Shown piece after piece: positions 1 to 10,092 of a DNA stretch of 64,000 nucleotides. The DNA lies in assembly GCF_000764325.1 (NCBI RefSeq), contig NZ_JMCG01000002.1, positions 1 to 64,000 on the forward strand, in the 5' to 3' direction. Both the position numbers and the translations under genes were made by a program. The notes below the pieces were generated by a model that was not told where the DNA came from, ran no database searches, and was given only the letters and a program-made list of their open reading frames with translations. This DNA is from Vibrio navarrensis (GTDB lineage Bacteria; Pseudomonadota; Gammaproteobacteria; Enterobacterales; Vibrionaceae). How positions within the stretch are numbered: position 1 is the stretch's first letter; each line of letters starts with the position of its first letter.

Positions 1-12
1 CTTGATTAAGCA

Positions 13-133
13 TAACGCCCGGTTAAGGGCAGCCAACGCCATTACCAAGCTTCCGCATAACACCGTAACCAAAAAAATCAACGCATGATAAAAAATGCCT
101 GCGCGTTGGCTGTCCCTCTTGAACCGTTTGTTA
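13..133 (-). repeat. attC 1 (type B)
   Basis: Integron recombination site: imperfect palindrome from TAACG to TTTGTTA, with arms ccaacgcc / cgttggctgtccctctt. It closes the ORF-poor family-B cassette body at 134-491. Cassette sense is minus. Confidence 0.9.
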
Positions 134-491
134 TGTTTAAGCTTCAAGGGCTTACGTTTTACCAAAACCAAGATTAACTCAGCGTTGACTCACAACACAA
201 AAGCCAAGACCTAACAAAACTGAAATGACTCATAGATTTGAAAAACAGACTTCGAATTTTGGCAATTCAAGCCCCAAAAACTTGGTGGTCCAAACTTCTG
301 ATTGAGCCAAGCGCACCAACCTCGCGCGCTTACCCGAAAATTGATTGAGGCAATTCTCTGAATTTCCAGCGCCAAAGAATTGATGTCCGGAAAACAGCGC
401 CAAACGAAGCCAGATTGCCGAGAAACACAAAAACCAACAAGCCGATGGAGCAAAGAAAAGATGCAACCAACTGATTTTGCGTGATTAAACA
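134..491 (-). other. ORF-poor cassette body, family B
   Basis: About 358 bp with no convincing gene. It belongs to a second recurring module, also seen at 2492-2840, 7156-7505, 14613-14957 and 15970-16319. Short ORFs on both strands here have no recognisable domain or good ribosome site. Confidence 0.6.
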
Positions 492-612
492 TAACGCCCT
501 GCTAAGGGGTGAGCAATGCACTACGAAAGCTACCGCACACCGCCCTTAATCACGAAACTCACCGCATGCTGAAAATGCCACGCATTGCGAATCCCGCTTA
601 AGCAGTTTGTTA
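492..612 (-). repeat. attC 2 (type A)
   Basis: The commonest attC type of the window, with gctaaggggtgagcaatgc in one arm and gcattgcgaatccc in the other, ending TTTGTTA. It closes cassette body 613-962. Confidence 0.9.
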
Positions 613-962
613 GCTTAAATTTCAGCACCTTAGATTTACCAAAATTGAGATTAAACCGATTTGGAAAACCAACAAACCACTTAAGCTTTGAAAACCCGAA
701 ATGACTCAAACTTTGTGGCCGCTCATGTGCTTTGAAAACCAGTAAATTTTGATAAATCATTTTCGGAAAACTCAAAGCGAACGCCAAACTTCAAAAGCGA
801 CTTTGCGCCAAGCTGGCTAACCTTGAGCAATCCTAAAACTTCATTGAGGCAACTGCTCAAAACTTGCATTGGCAAACAATGCCGATTTGCCGAGGAAACC
901 TGAACGAATGGCCAGAGGAAGAAAAAACAGGCTGCAAACAATTGATTTTATTTGTTTTAAGC

Positions 963-1082
963 TAACGCCCTGCTAAGGGGTGAGCAATGCACGACAAAAG
1001 CTACCGCACACCACCTGAATCATGAAACCCACCGCATGCTAAAAATGCCACGCATTGCGAATCCCGCTTAAGCAGTTTGTTA
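963..1082 (-). repeat. attC 3 (type A)
   Basis: Type A palindromic site from TAACG to TTTGTTA, closing ORF-poor body 1083-1431. Confidence 0.9.
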
Positions 1083-1431
1083 GCTTAAATTTCAGCACCT
1101 TAGATTTACCAAGCCTGAGATTAAACCGATTTGGGAAGCCGGCAAACTGCTTAAGTTTTAAAACCCGAATTGACTCAAACTTTGTGGCATTTTGTGCTCT
1201 TTGAAAATCAGTAAATTTTGACCACACATTTTCGAAAAACTCAAAGCGAAAACTGAACTGCTAAAGCAACTTTGCACCAAATTTACTCACCTCGCGCAAT
1301 CCCAAAATTCAGTTGAGGCAACAGCTCAAAACTCGCGTTGGAAAACAATGCTGATTTGCCGAGTAAACCTGAACGAATTACCAAGGGAAGAAAGAAAAAG
1401 CCACAACCAATTGATTTTTATTGCTTTAAGC

Positions 1432-1552
1432 TAACGCCCTGCTAAGGGGTGAGCAATGCACTGCAAAAGCTACCGCACACCGCTTTTAATCACGAAACTC
1501 ACCGCATGCTGAAAATGCCACGCATTGCGAATCCCGCTTAAGCAGTTTGTTA
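1432..1552 (-). repeat. attC 4 (type A)
   Basis: Type A palindromic site closing ORF-poor body 1553-1902. Confidence 0.9.
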
Positions 1553-1902
1553 GCTTAAATTTCAGCACCTTAGATTTACCAAGCCTGAGATTAAACCGAT
1601 TTGGAAAACCAACAAACCACTTAAGCTTTGAAACCCGAATTGGCTCAAACTTTGTGGCCTTTCATGCGATTTGAAAAACCCGAAAATTTTGATAAATCAC
1701 TTTCGGAAAATTCAAAGCGAAAGCTAAACTGCCAAAGCGACTTTGCGCCAAACTTGCTAACCTCGTGCAGTCTCAAAACTCAATTGAGGCAACTGCTCAA
1801 AACTCGCATGAGCAAACAATGCCTGATTTGCCGGAAAACCTAAACGAATTGCCAAAGGAAGAAAGAATAGACCGCAACCAATTGATTTTATTTGTTTTAA
1901 GC

Positions 1903-2022
1903 TAACGCCCTGCTAAGGGGTGAGCAATGCACTGCTAAAGCTACCGCACATCACCTTAATCACAAAACCCGCCGCATGCTGAAAATGCCACGCATTGCGA
2001 ATCCCTCTTAAGCAGTTTGTTA
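1903..2022 (-). repeat. attC 5 (type A)
   Basis: Type A palindromic site closing ORF-poor body 2023-2370. Confidence 0.9.
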
Positions 2023-2370
2023 GCTTAAATTTCAGCACCTTAGATTTTCCAAGACTGAGATTAACCCGATTTGGAAAACCAACAAACCACCTGCATTTTA
2101 AAACCCGAAATGACTCAAACTTTGTGGCCTTTCATGCGATTTGGGAACCCGAAAATTTTGACAACTCACTTTCGAAAAACTCAAAGCGAAAGCAAAACTG
2201 CCAAAGCGACTTTGCGGCAAACTGACCAACCTCGCGCAGTTCCAAAGCTCAATTGAGGCAACTGCTCAAAATTCGCATGGGCAAACAATGTTGATTTGCC
2301 GAAAAACCTGAGCGAATTGCCAAGGGAAGAAAGAAAAGACCACAACAAATTGATTTTATTTGTTTTAAGC

Positions 2371-2491
2371 TAACGCTGCGTTAAGGGGTGAATGCCGCAT
2401 AAACCAACTTTCCGCAGACCACTTTCACCACCAAAACTCACCGCATACTAAAAATGCCACGCGGCATGAATCCCACTTGAACGCCTTGTTA
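2371..2491 (-). repeat. attC 6 (type C)
   Basis: Variant attC with arms gaatgccgc / gcggcatgaatccc. It closes the family-B-like body 2492-2840. Confidence 0.9.
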
Positions 2492-2840
2492 TGTTTAAGG
2501 CTCAAAGGGTTAAGTTTACGAAACCAAGAGCTTAACTCGACTTACCGCTGAAAACCAAAACCAGAAGCTAAAAAACTGAATTAACTCATAAATTTGATTT
2601 TATTAACATTAAGTTTTAGCGTGAAAAACCGAAAACTGGAACTCTAACTTTGGAAATGAGAACACTTCACTCTCCTCGCCAACACACTGGATTTCAATGA
2701 GGCAATTCTCTGAATTTTTCGCGCCCGCGAATAGGAGTCCAGAAAACAGCGACCACTGAAGTTAGCTTGCCGACAAGGGAAAACTTGAAAGCTAAGTGAA
2801 CAAAAAAGAGTGTAAATAACTGATTTTGCGTGATTAAACA

Positions 2841-2960
2841 TAACGCCCTGCTAAGGGGTGAGCAATGCACTACGAAAGCTACCGCACACCACTTTAATCA
2901 CAAAACTCACTGCATGCTGAAAATGCCACGCATTGCGAATCCCTCTTAAGCAGTTTGTTA
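2841..2960 (-). repeat. attC 7 (type A)
   Basis: Type A palindromic site closing ORF-poor body 2961-3305. Confidence 0.9.
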
Positions 2961-3305
2961 GCTTAAATTTCAACACCTTAGATTGACCAAAATTGAGGTT
3001 AACCCGATTTGGGAAATCAACAAACCACTTGAGTTTTAAAACCCGAATTGACTCAAACTTTGTGACCGTTCATTTGCTTTAAAACCAATAAATTTTGATA
3101 ACACATGTTCGCAAAACTTAAAGCGAAAACAAAACTGACAAAGCGACTTTGCGCCAAACTTGCAGACATCGCGCAAGCCCAAAACTCAATTGAGGCAACT
3201 GCTTAACACTCGGACTAGCAAACAATGCTGATTTGCCGAAAAACCTGAGCGAATGGTCAAAGGAAGAAAAAAGACCACAACCAATTGATTTTATTTGTTT
3301 TAAGC

Positions 3306-3426
3306 TAACGCTGCGTTAAGGGGTGAATGCCGCATAAACCAACTTTCTGCAAACCACTTTCACCACCAAAATTTACTGCATACTAAAAATGCCACGCGGC
3401 ATGAATCCCTCTTTAACGCCTTGTTA
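3306..3426 (-). repeat. attC 8 (type C)
   Basis: Type C site (gaatgccgc / gcggcatgaatccc). Its inner TTA is the stop codon of the cassette gene at 3424-3876. Confidence 0.9.
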
Positions 3427-3876
3427 TATTTTAAGTTCATCAGGCGACAGATACTGACTACAGATAATATCAGGAACTAGTTTCAAAGCAGCAGAGTCAT
3501 CCTCACCGATGATCTTCGCTAAACTGTTTCCCGCTTGCCGAAATAAAATCGAATCATCTAACGTCAGGAAATAAGCCGATTCAACATCCGGCTCGTAGGG
3601 ATGTTTTTCATAGATTTTTTGGAAACACATATGTAGGCCAATCAGTTTAGACAATAGAACCTCTGCCTCAGTTTTACTTAATGATATTTCACCTCGATGT
3701 GCTTGCAGCATCATTGCCCACATATCTCCAGCCTTATAACCAACTATCTTTAGGGCACTAAGTGAAACTTCTTGTTCCAAAAACTGTTCAAAATCTTCTT
3801 TAGTAGTCTCAGCAAATGTACTAAAGCACATACAACCTAGCAGAATCGGAATACAATATTTACTCACACTTTTCAT
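3424..3876 (-). CDS. Hypothetical secreted protein, cassette gene
   Basis: This 150-residue protein has a Sec-type signal peptide: KSVSKY, a hydrophobic stretch, then a probable cut after CFSTFA near residue 22. The mature part is mostly helical, with several Cys (CF, IICSQ) and no family I recognise. It is the only gene of its cassette, and its TAA stop overlaps attC 8, the usual gene-attC packing. No strong Shine-Dalgarno precedes the ATG, so expression may depend on an upstream cassette promoter. Periplasmic location is inferred from the signal peptide and the function is unknown. Confidence 0.75.
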   Translation of the reverse strand: MKSVSKYCIPILLGCMCFSTFAETTKEDFEQFLEQEVSLSALKIVGYKAGDMWAMMLQAHRGEISLSKTEAEVLLSKLIGLHMCFQKIYEKHPYEPDVESAYFLTLDDSILFRQAGNSLAKIIGEDDSAALKLVPDIICSQYLSPDELKI

Positions 3877-3902
3877 TTAGAGCTAAGTCCTTCAATAAAA
3901 TA

Positions 3903-4023
3903 TAACGCCGCGTTAAGGGGCGCAGGCACGCAATACAAAAGTTACCGCATGACAACTTAACCACTAAACCCAACGCAAATTGAAAATGCCACGCGTGCCA
4001 AGTCCCTCTTGAACGCTTTGTTA
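3903..4023 (-). repeat. attC 9 (type D)
   Basis: Variant attC with arms gcgcaggcacgc / gcgtgccaagtccc, closing the DUF4144 cassette. Confidence 0.9.
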
Positions 4024-4035
4024 TGTTTATTTAGC

Positions 4036-4350
4036 CTAAGATTTAAAACAGTTAAATCCATCAGCGACTGTTTCAAACTGAATTTTTGTCAAACAGACCT
4101 CCGCTAAACAGAACTCATGACGTTGAATCAATCTAGACGCTTCCTCTGCTGAAACCTGGATTGAGTTTCCAATCAGGTTAACTGCTGAGCCATCTGAAAC
4201 AATTGAATAGACAAAACCTTCAGAGTCAATGACTCGATCGCTTGGACCAACAATCAAATCCACACACTCGCAATTCAAATCAGCTTCAGAACCCAAATAA
4301 ACAAGCTCATCGTCACCATCTAATTTCAGAATACAAGGCCAATTGACCAT
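4036..4350 (-). CDS. DUF4144 family protein, cassette gene
   Basis: This small soluble acidic protein (104 aa) begins MVNWPCILKLDGDDELVYL, which I recognise as the DUF4144 family often carried on vibrio integron cassettes. It has no signal peptide or membrane segment, contains six Cys, and ends FNCFKS. A good ribosome site (GGAGAAG) lies just before the ATG. It ends 13 nt before attC 9 in the cassette direction. The biochemical function of the family is unknown to me. The family call rests on sequence memory and not on a search. Confidence 0.8.
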   Translation of the reverse strand: MVNWPCILKLDGDDELVYLGSEADLNCECVDLIVGPSDRVIDSEGFVYSIVSDGSAVNLIGNSIQVSAEEASRLIQRHEFCLAEVCLTKIQFETVADGFNCFKS

Positions 4351-4368
4351 GAACTTCTCCGATAAACA

Positions 4369-4488
4369 TAACGCCCTGCTAAGGGGTGAGCAATGCGCTA
4401 CGAATGCTACCGCACACCGCCTTAATCACAAAACCCACCGCATGCTGAAAATGCCACGCATTGCGAATCCCTCTTAAGCAGTTTGTTA
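4369..4488 (-). repeat. attC 10 (type A)
   Basis: Type A palindromic site closing ORF-poor body 4489-4836. Confidence 0.9.
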
Positions 4489-4836
4489 GCTTAAATTTCA
4501 GCACCTTAGATTTACCAAAGCTAAGATTAACCCGATTTGGGAAACCAACAAACCGCTTGAGTTTTAAAACCCGAAATGACGCAAACTTTGTGGCCTTTCA
4601 TGTGATTTGAAAACCAATAATTTTTGACAACACATGTTCGCCAAACTCAAAGCGAAAGCAAAACTTCCAAAGCGACTTTGCGCCAAGCTTGCTAACCTCG
4701 CGCAATCCTAAAACTCCATTGAGGCAACTGCTCAAAACTTGCGCCGGCAAACAATGCTGATTTGCCGAGAAACCTGAGCGAATGGCCAAAGGAAGAAAGA
4801 AAAGACCACAACCAATTGATTTTAATTGTTTTAAGC
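4489..4836 (-). other. ORF-poor cassette body, family A
   Basis: About 348 bp, a family A copy. It holds a 63-codon minus-strand ORF (4598-4789, MAIRSGFSANQHCLP...) that recurs with changes in some sister copies but is interrupted in most, so I do not call it a gene. Confidence 0.65.
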
Positions 4837-4956
4837 TAACGCCGCATTAAGGGGCAGCCAACGCTACTACCAACTCACCGCATAACAGCGTAATCACAAA
4901 AACTAACGCATAATAAAAATGCCACGCGTTGGCTGTCCCTCTTAAATGCTTTGTTA
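4837..4956 (-). repeat. attC 11 (type E)
   Basis: attC with gccgcattaaggggcagcc and arms ccaacgcta / cgcgttggctgtccc, closing the membrane-protein cassette 4965-5324. Confidence 0.9.
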
Positions 4957-4964
4957 ACTGATTG

Positions 4965-5324
4965 TCAATCTTGAACAATCAACGGCAATAGCAACAGACT
5001 AGCACCAAATGCGTAAAAGATTGGAAGAATCGCAACACTAAATCCTGCAGCCAATGCTTCATACTCTACAGTTAAATTACTCAGCGTTAAAATTATTCCG
5101 TAAAACGTTGTTAATCCCGCGCTAAACCACATTACTTTTAAAAAGATTGAAAAATTAATCACTAAAGTCCGCCCTTTAATGATAAGTAACGAGAAAATTG
5201 CTGGCACAAACGTACATATAATTGAAAAAGCATCAAAAAATTGAAGCCAACTATTCATTAGAAATAGATGACTAAAAATATAAATACAAGATAACCAGTA
5301 GATTAGAACACCAATTTTATTCAA
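4965..5324 (-). CDS. Small integral membrane protein, cassette gene
   Basis: This 119-residue protein has four likely membrane helices (around residues 4-22, 30-52, 58-80 and 90-114) and almost no soluble part, ending in LLLLPLIVQD. The first codon of the frame is TTG, preceded by a GGGGAT ribosome-site-like sequence. An internal ATG at residue 23 is the alternative start, so the N terminus is uncertain. It is the single gene of its cassette, close to attC 11. No family recognised; topology is the only thing visible. Confidence 0.65.
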   Translation of the reverse strand: MNKIGVLIYWLSCIYIFSHLFLMNSWLQFFDAFSIICTFVPAIFSLLIIKGRTLVINFSIFLKVMWFSAGLTTFYGIILTLSNLTVEYEALAAGFSVAILPIFYAFGASLLLLPLIVQD

Positions 5325-5360
5325 GAGTAAATCCCCGCACTTAAATATATTCGCATCAGT

Positions 5361-5480
5361 TAACGCCGCATTAAGGGGCAGACAACGCTACTACCAACTC
5401 ACCGCATAACACCGTAATCACAAAAACTAACGCATAATAAAAATGCCACGCGTTGGCTGTCCCTCTTAAATGCTTTGTTA
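5361..5480 (-). repeat. attC 12 (type E)
   Basis: attC nearly the same as attC 11. Its TTA supplies the stop of the GNAT gene at 5478-5951. Confidence 0.9.
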
Positions 5481-5951
5481 GGCGGCGGTTCTCTGCATTA
5501 TATGTTGAGGACCAGCTGGACCACCTAAATACAAATTCCCGGTGTCTTCAAAACCACATTTAAGATAACAATTGTACGCGGCTTTATTACGGCAATTTAC
5601 CGTCAATTGTAACCGTTCAAACTCGGGATAGGTTGAAGCAACATAGCTTGGTAACAAATTCATTGCTCTACTCGCAACACCTAAACCTTGATGATTATGA
5701 TCAATCAGCAAAGCTCGAACGCCTAGCGCTTTTGGATCACTAAAACTATAAGCGTCAGAATAAGATAGATCTAAGACGAAAAAACCAACAACTTGATCAT
5801 TTTCGATGATCAAATGAGGATGTTCATCTTCTTTTAAAGATAAGATGAATTCACCAAGCTTATCGACTGTGAACTGAACTTGTTCGGGTTTTACTCGTAA
5901 TTTTTCAACTTCAGCATCACGAGTTTTATTATATTTCTCAATAATTAACAT
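5478..5951 (-). CDS. GNAT family N-acetyltransferase, cassette gene
   Basis: The protein is 157 aa, typical for a single GNAT domain (acetyl-CoA dependent N-acetyltransferase, cytosolic). The middle has the acetyl-CoA-binding pattern ALLIDHNHQGLGVASRAMNL (Q-x-x-G-x-G/A type) at about residues 80-100, and the C-terminal end has NKAAYNCYLKCGFEDTG, the usual GNAT beta5/alpha4 region (A-x-x-x-Y-x-x-x-G-F). A GAGGTAAC ribosome site precedes the ATG. The TAA overlaps attC 12. The substrate cannot be read from sequence; GNAT cassettes can act on antibiotics, amines or proteins. Confidence 0.9.
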   Translation of the reverse strand: MLIIEKYNKTRDAEVEKLRVKPEQVQFTVDKLGEFILSLKEDEHPHLIIENDQVVGFFVLDLSYSDAYSFSDPKALGVRALLIDHNHQGLGVASRAMNLLPSYVASTYPEFERLQLTVNCRNKAAYNCYLKCGFEDTGNLYLGGPAGPQHIMQRTAA

Positions 5952-5975
5952 GTTACCTCGATCTCAAATGACGCC

Positions 5976-6095
5976 TAACGCCCTGCTAAGGGGTGAGCAA
6001 TGCACTGCCAAAGCGGCCGCACGCCGCCTTAATCACAAAACCCAACGCATGCTGAAAATGCCACGCATTGCGAATCCCTCTTAAGCAGTTTGTTA
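5976..6095 (-). repeat. attC 13 (type A)
   Basis: Type A palindromic site closing ORF-poor body 6096-6444. Confidence 0.9.
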
Positions 6096-6444
6096 GCTTA
6101 AATTTCAACGCCTTAGATTTACCAAACCTGAGACTAACCCGATTTAGGAAACCGGCAAACTACCTGAGCTTTAAAACCCGAAATGACTCAAACTTTGTGG
6201 CCGTTCATTTGCTTTACAAAACCAGTAAATTTTGAGAACTCATTTTCGGAAAACTCAAAGCGAAAGCAAAACTTCCAAAGCGACTTTGCGCCAAACTGAC
6301 TGACCTCGTGCAACCTAAAAACTCAATTGAGGCAACAGCTCAAAACTCACGTTCATATACAATGCTGATTTGCCGAAAAACCTGAACGAATTGCTAAAGG
6401 AAGAAAGAAAAAGCCACAACCAATTGATTTTCATTGTTTTAAGC
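6096..6444 (-). other. ORF-poor cassette body, family A
   Basis: No gene seen. The right half (about 6285-6440) is almost the same as 16630-16785, while the left halves differ, which suggests exchange between cassettes. Confidence 0.65.
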
Positions 6445-6565
6445 TAACGCCGCGTTAAGGGGCGCAGGCACGCAATACAAAAGTGACCGCATAACACCTT
6501 AACCACTAAACCCAACGCAAATTGAAAATGCCACGCGTGCCAAGTCCCTCTTAAACGCTTTGTTA
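6445..6565 (-). repeat. attC 14 (type D)
   Basis: Type D site (gcgcaggcacgc / gcgtgccaagtccc). Its TTA is the stop codon of the GNAT gene at 6563. Confidence 0.9.
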
Positions 6566-7018
6566 TGCCGTTACTTTTTGTTTTAAGTGAACCTCTACCG
6601 CTTTTGAACCATCGGAAAGTATGAAAAAGTCTGAATCAAAACGTTGAACCACATTAAAGCCTAGTGCCTTAAAAACAGCGACATTACCTGTTTGCTCAAC
6701 ACACCAAACCGAGACTGAGTTAATACGCTTAAACTGTGTAACAACGAAATCAACGAGCTTTCTGGCTACACCTTTTTGGCGAAAACTTGGTGTAACTGCT
6801 AACGAGCTAAGCTGTAATTCTGAGCCAACCTGTTTAGCTTTAACTACTCCAACTAAAGCCTGATCAACATGGAAACCAAAACAACTCCACTCACTTTTAG
6901 CACTGTTTTTATTGCTAACTGCGAGCTCGGTTGGCCTGTAAACTTGACGAAGTTCGTCGAAGCAACGCTCTGACAGTTCAACCACTAATTTTTCATTTAC
7001 ATCAAGCTGCTTGATCAT
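6563..7018 (-). CDS. GNAT family N-acetyltransferase, cassette gene
   Basis: A second acetyltransferase cassette, unrelated in detail to the one at 5478. I place the start at the internal ATG (MIKQLDVNEK...), because CCTAAGGTG gives it a ribosome site; this yields 151 aa. The upstream ATG at 7036 overlaps attC 15 and would add six residues. The acetyl-CoA motif is VTPSFRQKGVARKLVDFV (R-x-x-G-x-A), followed by NVAVFKALGFNV, the usual GNAT C-terminal segment. The domain is complete. Its acceptor substrate is unknown. Confidence 0.88.
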   Translation of the reverse strand: MIKQLDVNEKLVVELSERCFDELRQVYRPTELAVSNKNSAKSEWSCFGFHVDQALVGVVKAKQVGSELQLSSLAVTPSFRQKGVARKLVDFVVTQFKRINSVSVWCVEQTGNVAVFKALGFNVVQRFDSDFFILSDGSKAVEVHLKQKVTA

Positions 7019-7035
7019 CAATTTCACCTTAGGCA

Positions 7036-7155
7036 TAACGCCCGGTTAAGGGGCAGCCAACGCCACAACCAAGCTTCCGCATAACACCGTAACCACAAAA
7101 AACAACGCATAATAAAAATGCCACGCGTTGGCTGTCCCTCTTGAACCGTTTGTTA
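7036..7155 (-). repeat. attC 15 (type B)
   Basis: Type B site closing the family-B body 7156-7505. Confidence 0.9.
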
Positions 7156-7505
7156 TGTTTAAGCTTCAATGACTTACGTTTTACCAAAACCAAGATTAAC
7201 TCAGCTTTGATTCACAAACAAAAGCCAAGACCTAAAAAACGGAAACGACTCATAGATTTGAAAAACAGACTTTGTATTTCGGCAATTCAAGCCCCAAAAC
7301 CTGTGTTCAAAATACTGATTGCGCCAGCCGCCCTAACCTCGCGCTTACTCGAAAATTGAATGAGGCAATTCTCTGAATTTCCAGCGCCAAAGAATAAGTG
7401 TCCAGAAAACAGCGCCCGCTGAAGTCAACTTGCCGACAAACACAAAACCAATCATCCGAGGGAACAAAGAAAAGATACAACCAACTGATTTTGCGTGATT
7501 AAACA

Positions 7506-7625
7506 TAACGCCCTGCTAAGGGGTGAGCAATACACTGCCAAAGCCACCGCACACCGCCTTAATCACAAAACTCACCGCATGCTGAAAATGCCACGCATTG
7601 CGAATCCCTCTTAAGCAGTTTGTTA
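7506..7625 (-). repeat. attC 16 (type A)
   Basis: Type A palindromic site closing ORF-poor body 7626-7973. Confidence 0.9.
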
Positions 7626-7973
7626 GCTTAAATTTCAGCACCTTAGATTTGCTAAAGTTGAGATTAACCTGATTTGGGAAACCAACAAAACGCTTGAGTT
7701 TGAAAACCCGAATTGACTCAAACTTTGTGGCATTTCATGCGATTTGAAAACCCGAAAATTTTTATAAATCAATTTCGGAAAACTCATAGCGAAAGCAAAA
7801 CTTTCAAAGCGACTTTGCGCCGAACTTACTCACCTCGAGCAATCCCAAAATTCAATTGAGGCAACAACTCGAAAATCGCGTTGGCAAACAATACTGATTT
7901 GCCGATAAACCTGAACGAATTGCCAGAGGAAGAAAGAAAAAGCCACAAACAACTGATTTTTAATATTTTAAGC

Positions 7974-8093
7974 TAACGCCCTGCTAAGGGGTGAGCAATG
8001 CACTACAAAAGTTACAGCACACCAACCTAATCACAAAACCCACCGCATGCTAAAAATGCCACGCATTGCGAATCCCTCTTAAGCAGTTTGTTA
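7974..8093 (-). repeat. attC 17 (type A)
   Basis: Type A palindromic site closing ORF-poor body 8094-8442. Confidence 0.9.
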
Positions 8094-8442
8094 GCTTAAA
8101 TTTCAGCACCTTAGATTAACCAAACCTGAGATTAACCCGATTTGGAAAACTGGCAAACCACCTGAGTTTTAAAACCCGAATAGGCTCAAACTTTGTGGTC
8201 TTTCATGCGATTTGAAAACCCGAAATTTTTGAAAACTCACTTTCGAAAAACTCAAAGCGAACACAAAACTTCCAAAGCGACTTTGCAGCAAACTGGCTAA
8301 CCTCGCGCAATCTCAAAGCTCAATTGAGGCAACTGCTTAAAACTCGAATTGGGCAAACAATACAGATTTACCGAAAAACCTGAACGAATGGCCAAAGGAA
8401 GAAAAAACAGACCACAACCAATTGATTTGATTTGTTTTAAGC

Positions 8443-8563
8443 TAACGCTGCGTTAAGGGGTGAATGCCGCACAAACCAACCTTCAGCAGACCACTTTCAC
8501 CACCAAAAATCACCGCATACCAAAAATGCCACGCGGCATGAATCCCTCTTTAACGCCTTGTTA
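8443..8563 (-). repeat. attC 18 (type C)
   Basis: Type C site. Its TTA is the stop codon of the gene at 8561. Confidence 0.9.
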
Positions 8564-8926
8564 TGTGCCTGGTTTCAAGTACACGCCTTCCTGACGGAGT
8601 TGAGTTCGTAAATCTAACATTTGTATATTTGTAACTATCACGGAAAACAGATTTCCAATAGCTATAGCAAACATTAAGCCTGCTGCATATCCATTCCATA
8701 ACCCGAGATTAGCTTGAATGAGTGTGTTGAATGCCAGACAAAAGAAGATGATACTGGATATGAACATTCTCAACTCACCACAACTAAATTTGTAGGTGTT
8801 GTCCGCATAATCATACCTAATTTTTACCTTTGAACTCAGACCGCCAAGTTTTACATACATCGTGCTTTCACCGCTTTCATAAGCAATGTCATTGAGATCC
8901 AGTATTTTTTCTATGCGTTCCAACAT
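8561..8926 (-). CDS. Small membrane protein with N-terminal soluble domain, cassette gene
   Basis: From the ATG at 8926 the protein is 121 aa (MLERIEKILDLNDIAYESG...), with an AAGGAT ribosome site 9 nt upstream. A longer in-frame start at 8986 would give 141 aa. Residues 1-52 form a charged domain with the look of a YbjN-like or sensor N terminus (tentative). Two hydrophobic helices follow (about 53-72 and 78-100), then a charged tail LRTQLRQEGVYLKPGT. It is the sole gene of its cassette, and its stop overlaps attC 18. Function unknown. Confidence 0.7.
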   Translation of the reverse strand: MLERIEKILDLNDIAYESGESTMYVKLGGLSSKVKIRYDYADNTYKFSCGELRMFISSIIFFCLAFNTLIQANLGLWNGYAAGLMFAIAIGNLFSVIVTNIQMLDLRTQLRQEGVYLKPGT

Positions 8927-9036
8927 GATTTTATATCCTTGAAAATTGATTACCTTGAGACTATTACTAAAGACAACCAATTTCATAAGATATTTGGAAT
9001 TTCACAGCCTAAGTCACGTATACAGGATTAGGCACA

Positions 9037-9157
9037 TAACGCCCTGCTAAGGGGTGAGCAATGCACTGCAAAGGCTACCGCACACCGCCTTAATCACGAA
9101 AACCCAACGCATGCTAAAAATGCCACGCATTGCGAATCCCTCTTAAGCAGTTTGTTA
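9037..9157 (-). repeat. attC 19 (type A)
   Basis: Type A palindromic site closing ORF-poor body 9158-9504. Confidence 0.9.
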
Positions 9158-9504
9158 GCTTAAATTTCAGCATCTTAGATTTGCCAAACCTGAGATTAAC
9201 CCGATTTGAGAAACCAACAAACCGCCTTGAGTTTTGAAATCCGAATTGACTCAAACTTTGTGGCATTTCATGCGATTTGAAAACCCGAAATTTTGATATG
9301 TCACCTTTCGGAAAACTCAGAGCGAACGCAAAACTTCCAAAGCGACTTTGCGCCAAACTGGCTAACCTCGCGCAACCCCAAAACTCAATTGAGGCAACAG
9401 CTCAAAACTTGCATTGGCAAACAATGCTGATTTGCCGAGAAACCTGAACGAGTGGCCAAAGGAAGAAAAAAGACCACAACCAATTGATTTTATTTGTTTT
9501 AAGC

Positions 9505-9624
9505 TAACGCCCTGCTAAGGGGTGAGCAATGCACTGCAAAAGCTACCGCACGCCGACTTAATCACAAAACCCACCGCATGCTGAAAATGCCACGCATTGC
9601 GAATCCCTCTTAAGCAGTTTGTTA
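9505..9624 (-). repeat. attC 20 (type A)
   Basis: Type A palindromic site closing ORF-poor body 9625-9972. Confidence 0.9.
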
Positions 9625-9972
9625 GCTTAAATTTCAGCACCTTAGATTGATCAAACCTGAGATTAACTTGATTTAGAAAACTGGCAAACCACTTGAGCTT
9701 TAAAACCCGGAATGACTCAAACTTTGTAGCTAGTCGTTTTTGGTGAAACCAACGATTTTTCATGGTACATGTTCGGATAAATCAAAGCGAAAACTAAACT
9801 TCCAACGCGACTTTGCACCAAGCTTACTGACCTCGCGCAATCCCAAAATTCAATTGAGGCAACAGCTTAAAACTCGCGTTGGAAAACAATGCTGATTTGC
9901 CGAGTAAACCTGAACGAATTACCAAGGGAAGAAAGAAAAAAACACAAACAACTGATTTTTAATGTTTTAAGC

Positions 9973-10092
9973 TAACGCCCTGCTAAGGGGTGAGCAATGC
10001 ACTACGAAAGCTACCGCACACCGCCTTAATCACAAAACCCAACGCATGCTGAAAATGCCACGCATTGCGAATCCCGCTTAAGCAGTTTGTTA
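9973..10092 (-). repeat. attC 21 (type A)
   Basis: Type A palindromic site closing ORF-poor body 10093-10440. Confidence 0.9.

Larger units (their letters stand above)
613..3305 (-). other. Run of ORF-poor cassettes (families A and B) separated by attC 3-7
   Basis: Bodies 613-962, 1083-1431, 1553-1902, 2023-2370 and 2961-3305 are copies of family A: on the plus strand they begin ttaaatttcagcacctta and end near caattgatttta..gttttaagc. Body 2492-2840 is a diverged family-B module. The frames are broken differently from copy to copy, so I see no gene here. Mutual similarity is high over the whole body, not only at attC. Confidence 0.7.
7156..8442 (-). other. Three ORF-poor cassette bodies (B, A, A) with attC 16 and 17
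   Basis: 7156-7505 is family B. 7626-7973 and 8094-8442 are family A. No gene supported. The family-B copy has a 72-codon plus-strand ORF (7141-7359, MNRLLCLSFNDLRF...) that starts inside attC and recurs at 15955-16173; it is more likely shared ancestry of the module than a gene. Confidence 0.65.

Noticed and set aside
211..1227. Several 60-90-codon ORFs ending LTNCLSGIRNAWHF and similar
   Set aside because: The shared tail is the translation of attC, and the rest is family-A or B cassette sequence with broken frames.
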